DNA of 64,000 nt from Sabethes cyaneus (Eukaryota; Arthropoda; Insecta; Diptera; Culicidae). The DNA lies in the NCBI RefSeq assembly GCF_943734655.1, contig NC_071355.1:221636527-221700526 (forward strand). The letters run 5' to 3'. Position 1 is the stretch's first letter; each line of letters opens with the position of its first letter. Both the position numbers and the translations under genes were made by a program. Of the stretch, positions 57,166 through 64,000 are shown one piece after another. The notes under the pieces are model-generated. The model did not search any database. It worked only from the letters and a program-made list of their open reading frames with translations, and was not told the DNA's origin.

Positions 57166-59545
57166 GATTCAAAAAATGGAATACAATATACGATAGAATA
57201 CTGAAGCAAAATAAATAATTTCATTCTTTGCGCTTATGTACATTCTGAATCTGAAGCGGACGTGTTTCGTTAGACTTTCGATCTGAATTTATTTGACGTG
57301 AGAATGTTACAGATGTTGCTTGTTCCACGAAAAGACGCAAGTAGTAAAATAACACGATAAATGAATTTACCGAAACTAAATATTTAAACGGGTGAAGTTT
57401 AGTGGGGTGCGGAAGTAGTTACCAAATGTTATTACACAGCAGGATGATATGTACTATGGTTCTGAAGCACTAGACTCCGGCTAATCCTTAGTACCTAAGA
57501 TTGGTTGGGGAATTCTGGTCAGTTGTATAGAGCCAACTAAAGAAGAAGGGAAAAACTACAAGCGGCGAGAAGGAATTCAAGCGAAAATTGAATTTGTCTG
57601 CCAAACAAATTTACAAATCCCAAAGCACCATACAGTAGCAAACATAATTATAAATCACAGTTTGTCTAAAATAATTCAATCATTGTAACGTCATATGATT
57701 GTATAAATGGAGTATATGTAATTAGTTAGAATGCATTAAACCGAAAACACTGTACATTCTTAGAAGATAGATTTCTATCTTTATAGAAGACCATCACCGA
57801 GTCTCTGCATTCCTCTGGCATAATATAAATCCAAGACGAATCTAATACAATAGATTTACTAGTGAAGTGAAGCATTCGATACGAAATAATTACGCCACGT
57901 GTTGGAATTATATCAACCTGACAAAGAAATAATCCGCGTTACTGACACGCATTTCTTTGTTTTAGCGAAAATCAAGATGCTGATAAAATTTTGCACATCA
58001 AAAAAGATTGCATACTTTTCGACGATAGGTACTTACCTGAATAGAAGTAACCTGATCATATTCGAATGAACAATTGTAGAGTAGTTTTAAGCATTATTTT
58101 AGGCTGTTGTTTGTCCAAAGTACGAAGCATAATTTATCAAGTGCTGCAGAGAATAAAATTGAAAATTCCCCATTAAAAAAAAATTATCCCGCAATTACGC
58201 CCACTAAACCAACTGTTGTATTTTGCTCATCAAACAAAGAATAATATTAGTCAAGCATCGTATCAAAAATTGCTCTTTGTTCAACTTCAGATCCTCACGG
58301 CAAACAGTGTAACGAGTGCCGCTTCTGATTTTCTATTCTCAGCAAAATGGGCTGGTGGAAACTCTTTGCTTTTTCCGTGCGGCGCAAATTTTTCAAGTGG
58401 CATTCTCTTGCTAGCGTGGTATTATATTGTTGTTGCATACTATATGTAGGGTATGTTTGAACCACTCTCGCTTACGACAATGAGGAGAGGCAGCAAAATT
58501 CACCATATGATACCCGGATTAATGCTATTCTTTCTTCAAATTTACGAGCCTGTTTGATTTTTCATTGTTGGTTGGCATGATAGGTCGGAGATCGGTGTAC
58601 GTTAAACTGGAAATATATTTTTTTCGGCGAATTATCAAAAAATATTTGACGAAGGTGCAAATAATTGTAACGTATTTGAATAGTAGTTTGCTTTAACGTA
58701 ATGATTAGACTGGGTGTTATGTAATATATATTAATACAATCATATTATCATACCAATATATCAGTCATAAAACATGATTTTTTCAAATATGCACTTATTC
58801 ATATAAAAATTGGAACAATACCACGTGAACAATACAGACTTTTCGGCTAAATTGCTTCAACGATGTTGTGAGTTTTGTGTACCCAAAGGTCGTAAAGAAC
58901 AAAAAAGAATAGGTGCAAACATGAAAAGTGCATATCCAAGTGTGGCAGCTAGATTAGAGATGCTTAATAAATTTAACATCACTAGGTATTATGAAAGGCA
59001 ACAGTTACAGGGCATTGTGATAAATTAAAAATGAACAAACTAATTTTTGATTAATTTAAAAAAACAATCTGGAATTTTCTTCGAAAATTTTTCATTATTT
59101 TAACAATAGTTTTTTCGTTATCCATTAATTGAGCAATTTTTCAGCTGGTGACGTCACATGGAAAGAATTATTAATTTTAAGTTTCCCGAGAAAACTATTT
59201 AGCATTTCTGTTCTTGTTTTTGCTCTATACAAGAACAAAATCCTTATTTTTTTTTTAGTTTGTCGACTCTGGGTGATAGGTTAACCTGGAAAATTGCCAC
59301 CCCTAAGCCGCAGGCAAAACATTTCAATCCAAAAAAGGGCATCTGATATTGCAATAGGTCCAGGAAGTGGTGAGCAAATGAATGGAAATTCGCATCGCTA
59401 AGAGCCCACTTCTGGCCGTTAAGTGGGATAAGATTATCGTTCCCTCTGCCTGCCGACTTGCGTGCTGCGTACTTACAATGAATGGTTTCTCTGCACCCTC
59501 TCTCTATGCATGCCTACGTATGAATCTATGAATGATTGTGTGTGT

Positions 59546-59605
59546 ATCCAGGACAAATCGTTGGTTCAACCGTGAGGTTGACTGGTGGTGGATTTAGTCC
59601 TGGAT
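59546..59605 (+). other. 60-nt hairpin
   Basis: ATCCAGGACAAAT pairs with ATTTAGTCCTGGAT, and an inner stem TCAACC/GGTTGA closes a 4-base loop. Length and shape resemble a small pre-miRNA-like hairpin. No known miRNA recognised. Confidence 0.35.
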
Positions 59606-59776
59606 GAAAAGTGAATCGAGCGTGAAATCTGTTCTTAGAACGAGACTCCTTCTGGAATACGAACAGAGCCCAGTAGAGAACAGAAAAACTGTGTCGGTGA
59701 GGGGATTTTAATTCGCTCGATTTAATATCATTCGTTTAATTCACCCAGTTGGGTGCCTTCAGTCCGCGGAGAGGCG

Positions 59777-60430
59777 ATGAGTAGGAATGACATTGATCAG
59801 GATCATGTACACAAAAACAAATTGTATGCTGTAGTTCATGATAGTTTCAATGACATTGTATCGTTCGCCGATCGTAGCTCAATCGAGAATACTTCTTTGT
59901 TATTCCATAATCTCCCTACCGGTAAACACTCTAAATTCGCTCTGTTCATTTTCAATAAGGTCAAATCGGCGGAAATCAGCTTTACTGAACCATAAAAGCA
60001 AACAAGGTGTGTGCGGAACGAGAACACTCGAAAGCCTGTTTACCGGGGAGCTTTACAGCAGTAATCGTCCTAAGGCTGCCATAGTTTCGCACAATGTTCG
60101 TTATAGGCAAAATGTTTTGGATCGTTTTTTCATTGTGCCAAACTTAGGGGATGTGTACAGTAATCAACAACAAAGCAGGCTGTTTACCATTTATTGCGAA
60201 CAAAGTGGGGGGATTTTACGAGTGGAAAATCTAGTGTCGATAATGTCACATTCGCGCGGTATGGACGTTTAGTCACGGAAAGTGCGGAACTGAAAAGACA
60301 TGCTAATATACCTTTGACCACGAACAGACACATTTTCTTATCAATACTGAAGAGCGAGGAGATCTATTATTCTGAACTATTTTCTCAGTGCAGCGAAATG
60401 ACTTGCAAAATGTTCTTGCGCTATTTTTAA
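59777..60430 (+). pseudogene. Unidentified broken coding-like region
   Basis: Frame 2 is open 59777-59995 (MSRNDIDQDHVHKNKLYAVV...) and again 60140-60430 (...KRHANIPLTTNRHIFLSILK...); frame 3 bridges the gap. The two open segments show a weak common pattern (N/D-x-V-x-F-A ... N-x-P ... F-L/I ... S-x-E-I-x-x-x-E). Codon use looks more gene-like than the surroundings. No family recognised. Confidence 0.25.
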
Positions 60431-60479
60431 TAGAGTTACATTTTTGATAAAAAGAATAGGCACAATTATTATTTTTCAA

Positions 60480-60860
60480 TTTATTTTAAACTTATAGACT
60501 GTGTTATTTTTTATAGTTTTTTACAATTGACGAATTGAAGAATGGTAGAAGAAAGTAATGAAACAAAGGTGTTGATAGTATCCAAACAAAATGGGACAAG
60601 CTGCAAAGGGAAAAGAGCGGAAAATTAGGTAAGGGAGGATAAATAAAGCAGTTTTTTAAAGAAGTTGCGTACAGCACCTTTTACCCAAGCTGGAGGATCC
60701 GCGCATCGAACCAAGCTATAATATGAGCTAATTATAACCGGATTCGAAACCACTTCTCCTCCCAGGTCCTGTAGGTCGCAAATCCACACGCTTAACAAGG
60801 GGTTTGAGGAGCATCCTTTTATCCAGTCCGCGGTGGTGCAAAGGTTAAGCAACATCTACG
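60480..60860 (-). mobile_element. Family B SINE-like repeat, copy 3 (best copy)
   Basis: Minus strand from about 60855: GGACTGGATAAAAGGATGC, TTAAGCGTGTGGATTTGC (box A-like), GTGGTTTCGAATCCGG (box B), TCATATTATAGCTTGGTTCG, CTCCCTTACCTAATTTTCCG, TTACTTTCTTCTACCATTC. Box A to box B spacing is tRNA-like with a long insert. Confidence 0.55.
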
Positions 60861-60894
60861 TGCGCACACATAGATGAACTATTTCAAAGATAGC

Positions 60895-61220
60895 AATTCA
60901 AATTACACGTTTACTGGAACACCTTCCACGTTTCTAACGTTTTTACCAGAGATTTTTATGAAGGCATGCCTGTTTTGTAGTTTGAAAAGGTTAGAAATTC
61001 GAATCAAGTTTTTCACTAAAATGTCGTGTAAGGGAATGTTTTGCCTCGTTTTACGCTACAACTTGTACTGAATCTCATAGAGTGGGTAAAACGTCTCTAA
61101 TAAAAATAAAAAAAAAACTTGTACTGAAATCTAAAAGTGTATTGATAGGAAAAGGAGCAGTTTTAAATGTGCTCCGATTTTGTTCAAATTTGGTGTGTTT
61201 GTTAGGAACAATATTGTAAA
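60895..61220 (+). repeat. Left arm of a diverged inverted repeat
   Basis: TTTTACCAGAGATTTTTATG, TCACTAAAATGTCGTGTAAG, TTGCCTCGTTTTACG and CCGATTTTGTTCAAATTTGG appear in the same order, reverse complemented, at 61510-61735. Arms differ at many sites, so this is old. A 43-bp retroinsertion interrupts this arm. Confidence 0.65.
61073..61115 (+). mobile_element. 43-bp retroinsertion with poly(A) and 13-bp target duplication
   Basis: AACTTGTACTGAA occurs at 61060-61072 and again at 61116-61128. Between them is GGGTAAAACGTCTCTAATAA with a short lead and an A-rich tail. This is the signature of target-primed reverse transcription of a severely 5'-truncated LINE or SINE. Confidence 0.8.
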
Positions 61221-61509
61221 CCCATATTTTATAATTGACGCTTAAGGTGCCCCTTTCTGAGTTAGGGTGGCTACAAAAACCATCATGTTTTCTATTCTTT
61301 CTTTCTGCAAAGTTTCAATTTTTTGTAGTCCGAAATACTTTGAGCTGCTTTGCATTTTTTGAAAAGTTGATCACTTTAATTTAGAATTTAAAATCCATAA
61401 AATCAGTTCAGTGGGTCAAGGTTATGTCAATTTTTGAATGAAATTAAATAGGAAATGACGATTTTTTACCACACTAACTCAAAAAGAGGTACCGAAAGCG
61501 TCAAATAAA

Positions 61510-61735
61510 AATATAAGTCTAAAATTTTTCGCCTCAGAATAAATACACCAGATTTGAACAAAATCGTAGCACCTTTAAAGTTTTAAACGAGGCAATATAT
61601 TGTCTTACACGCCAAATTAGTGAAAAATTTGATTATCGTTCAATTTTCTGACTTTTTCAACACAACCGATATGCCTTCTTGAAAATCTCTGGTAAAAGTA
61701 TCGAATTGGTGCCGGTGAGGTTCTTGAAGAGAACG
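61510..61735 (-). repeat. Right arm of a diverged inverted repeat
   Basis: Reverse complement of the blocks at 60895-61220 (ACTTTTACCAGAGATTTTCA, CACTAATTTGGCGTGTAAG, TATTGCCTCGTTTAAAAC, CGATTTTGTTCAAATCTGG). It joins the LINE relic, whose coding frame changes character at about 61735. Confidence 0.65.
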
Positions 61736-63470
61736 GATTTTACTGCACAGGCGTCCGGCATCCTTGCGACGTGGCAGGCCCACTGTAGTCTCCCAACATT
61801 CGTCAGGTGTATGATGGGTATCTCTCCAAGCCGTGCCTGAAGCTCGTGACTCATACGCCTCCGCCACTCTCCGCTTTCCGTTTGTACTCCGCCAAAAATA
61901 GTCCACACCACCTTTCGTTCAAATACGGCAAGTGCACGTATGTCTTCCGTAAACAAGGTTACTGTCTCGAGTCCGTAGAGGACTACCGGTCTGATTAGCG
62001 TTTTGTACATTGTCAGCTTTATGCGGCGGCGTGTGCTCCTCGATTTCCAGCTTGAATGCGTCGTTGGATCTCCTTACTCGTATTATTGTCGACGGTGACC
62101 AGAGATCCCAAATATACGAACCTATCAACCACCTCCAGTTCATCGCCGTCAATAGGCACTGTCTGTGGGAGGCAAACGTTGCTTTCTGTGGAGTCTCTTC
62201 CTACCATATATTTGGTTTTCGGCGCATTGATTTGTAACCCTATCCTCCCAGCCCCCGTTTATAGTCACGTTTTTAGATCGCAGCCGCCGTCCCAAGGTAG
62301 TAATAGTAATAATGTCGAGGTTGTCTGCAAAGGCTAGGAGTTGGCTATTCTTGCTGAAGATCTTTCCTCTCGTTCTAGATGCCAGATCGGCGGATCACAC
62401 CTTCAATAGCGATATTGAACAGCCTTGCCTTGCCTTACCCTTACCGCAAGCCTCTGTGCGATTCGAAAGGACTCGAGAGTGTCCCCGAAAGGCGCAGGTA
62501 GCACATCACTCGCTCCAGAGTAGCTTTGATCAACCGCGTCAGTTTGTCCGGAAAACCGTCTTCGTGCATTATCTGCCATAGCTATTCACGTTCAACTGTA
62601 TCGCTGCTCTGAAATCTACAGAAATATGATGCGTGGGAATGTTGTATTCTCGACATTTCTGGAGGATTTGTCGGTGGGTTCAAATTTGATCCGTAGTAGC
62701 ACGGGCCCCCATAAAGCCCGTCTGATACTTCCCAGCGAATTCTCTTGCTATTGGGGATAGACGACGCAGCCAAATCTGGGAGAGCAGCTTGTAGGCGGCG
62801 TTGGCCAACGTGATGCCGCGGAAATTACAGCATTCTAGCCGGTCATCCTTTTTGTAGATGGGACAGATTACACCTTCCATCCACTCCTCCGGTAGTTTCT
62901 CCTCCTCCTATATCCTAGAAATTAGCCAATGAAGTGCCGTTGCTAGCAATTCTTGACCATTTTTGTAGAGCTTTGTCGGGAGTCGGTCCTTTCCGGCGGC
63001 TCTATTATTCTTAAGCCGACGAATTTCTCGCCGGATCTCTTTGAATTCGGGAGCTGGCACGGTGTTGTCGTTTGTAGGCACTCCGAGGTTAACTTCCGTT
63101 GCGTCTCCTTCTGCTATATCGCCGTTGAGGTGCTCATCGAAATATTGCTTCCACCTGTTGACCACGTCGCGCACGTTTGTGATTAGATCCCCTCCCTCAT
63201 TCCTACACATGTCAGGTTTAGGTGTGTAGCCCTTACGAATTTGGTTCACCTTCTCGTAAAACTTGCGCGTGTCATTAACCTGAAATAGTTGTTCCAGCTC
63301 CTCGCGATCTCTGTCTTTCTTCTGGTGCTTTTTCCCCCTCAGGATCGTGGTCAACTCATTCCACGCCCGTCGATACTTGGCCAAATTCTCTCTTGCTGAT
63401 ACGCTTAGATAATTATTCCAAGCTCTTTTTTCCTGTCTATCGCTTGTTGGCATTTCCCGTCAAACCAATA
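61736..63470 (-). pseudogene. LINE reverse-transcriptase relic (RTE/jockey-like)
   Basis: Minus strand in broken frames: NLAKYRRAWNELTTILRGKK, TRKFYEKVNQIRKGYTPKPD, RLKNNRAAGKDRLPTKLYKN (63453-62908); VICPIYKKDDRLECCNFRGI and KYQTGFMGARATTDQI (62880-62680); GLQINAPKTKYMVG and VDRFVYLGSLVTVDNNTSKE (62240-62030); VLYGLETVTLFTED and VGRLQWACHVARMPDACAVK (62010-61730). This is the proper order of linker, RT fingers and palm, thumb and C-terminus. The YADD box is missing where it should be (about 62340). Same family as the fragment in the hAT element. Confidence 0.85.
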
Positions 63471-63609
63471 ATTTCGTGCACTCGAGATTTCCACTCCTAA
63501 CACCACGGTTGCGTCCTCGTTGGCGAGAAAACGAATGTGGTGTCGGTCAATGATTTACTTACTTCCTTATGTGTCCATGTCCGCCGGTCCGGCAGAACAA
63601 AGGGATGAA

Positions 63610-64000
63610 ATCAGAGATCTTCACTGCTGACGGTTACCCGCTATGGCTTTTACCTGTCGCGAGGACAGGTTCTCGTCTGCAGCCCGGATGTCGTTGGCTA
63701 AGCTCCGTCGCCATGAGCTTCTGGGTTTGCCTCTTCTGCGCTGTCCTTTTGGATTCCAGTCGAGTGTTTCTCTGCAAACCTCGTTCGCTCCTTTCCTCAA
63801 GGTTTGTCTGATCCACTTCCACCTACGTTCACAAACTTCTGTTGCAATCGGCCGTTGATGACATCGACGATGGAGTTCCTTGTTGGATATCCAGTTGTCA
63901 GGCCACCAGACACGAATGATAATTCGCAGGCACTGGTTAATGAATACATGCAGTTTTTGCGTTGTTTCCACTGAGACGCACCACGTTTCGCAGGCATACA
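63610..64000 (-). pseudogene. C-terminus of a second LINE, running off the window edge
   Basis: Minus strand: CMYSLTSAC / LHVFINQCLRIIIRVWWPDN, CERRWKWIRQTLRKGANEVC, TLDWNPKGQRRRGKPRSSWR and DIRAADENLSSRQVKAIAGN. This is the end of an RTE-like ORF (LQ.F.NRCLR.I...WP ... ALDWNPQGKRRRGRP..TWRR). Its 5' part lies beyond base 64000. It is distinct from the neighbouring relic, whose own C-terminus is at 61.7 kb. Confidence 0.8.

Larger units (their letters stand above)
54022..59545. other. Long AT-rich intergenic stretch
   Basis: No gene supported. ORFs at 54254-54628, 58216-58449 and 58810-59028 have no recognised domain. Contains a three-unit CCCTAA run (54109-54126), a repeat (56370-57165) and a weak match at 55375-55420 to the inverted repeat at 61 kb. 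Confidence 0.5.

Noticed and set aside
1..64000. LTR retrotransposon or endogenous viral sequence
   Set aside because: No paired long terminal repeats and no gag, protease, integrase, capsid or viral polymerase motifs seen; all reverse-transcriptase traces are of the non-LTR type.

Overview
The window is a stretch of a large, repeat-rich dipteran nuclear genome, most likely from a culicine (Aedes-type) mosquito. The evidence is spliced insect genes with short GT-AG introns next to one 11.6 kb intron, five to six recognisable protein genes in 64 kb, and the rest filled with SINEs, MITEs, Helitron-like elements and decayed LINE and mariner copies. I cannot fix the species from sequence alone.

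Layout. 1-3.4 kb: MITEs and two tRNA-derived SINE copies around an intact dCMP deaminase gene (minus strand). 3.6-6.1 kb: a gene-dense patch where COP9 signalosome subunit 6 (plus, 3 exons) and a ZNF330/NOA36-like nucleolar zinc-finger protein (minus, 3 exons) converge with only 159 bp between stop codons. 8.0-9.6 kb: a single-exon QRICH2/DUF4795-type coiled-coil protein (minus), a family linked to sperm flagella. 11.2-13.8 kb: the first of six non-autonomous Helitron-like elements. 14-20 kb: a transposon graveyard, including a mariner remnant broken by a complete hAT-type element (8-bp target duplication) that holds a LINE 3' fragment, itself split by a 110-bp MITE. 21.4-34.8 kb: a FoxD-type forkhead gene (minus) whose forkhead domain is split by an intron of 11,633 bp packed with two back-to-back Helitrons, a pogo-like MITE, a second mariner-like relic, a duplicated composite repeat and a LINE remnant. 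35-49 kb: no confident protein gene; more Helitrons with nested insertions, a 1.5 kb perfect-looking foldback, and an R1-type LINE relic. 49.8-51.4 kb: a diverged aldose-1-epimerase (galactose mutarotase) fold protein with a replaced catalytic Glu and a long extra C-terminus. 52.2-54.0 kb: another Helitron. 54-60 kb: mostly featureless AT-rich DNA. 60.5-64 kb: SINE, inverted repeats and two decayed LINE copies on the minus strand.

The host genes do not form a pathway; they are ordinary neighbours. The most notable material is the Helitron-like family, whose body is an array of about 135-bp units with opposed C-runs and G-runs in variable copy number, the nested transposon stack at 17-18 kb, the large foldback at 45-46.7 kb, a 43-bp retroinsertion with a 13-bp target duplication, and the predicted pseudoenzyme. 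I found no CRISPR, no intact autonomous transposon and no recognisable viral insertion.
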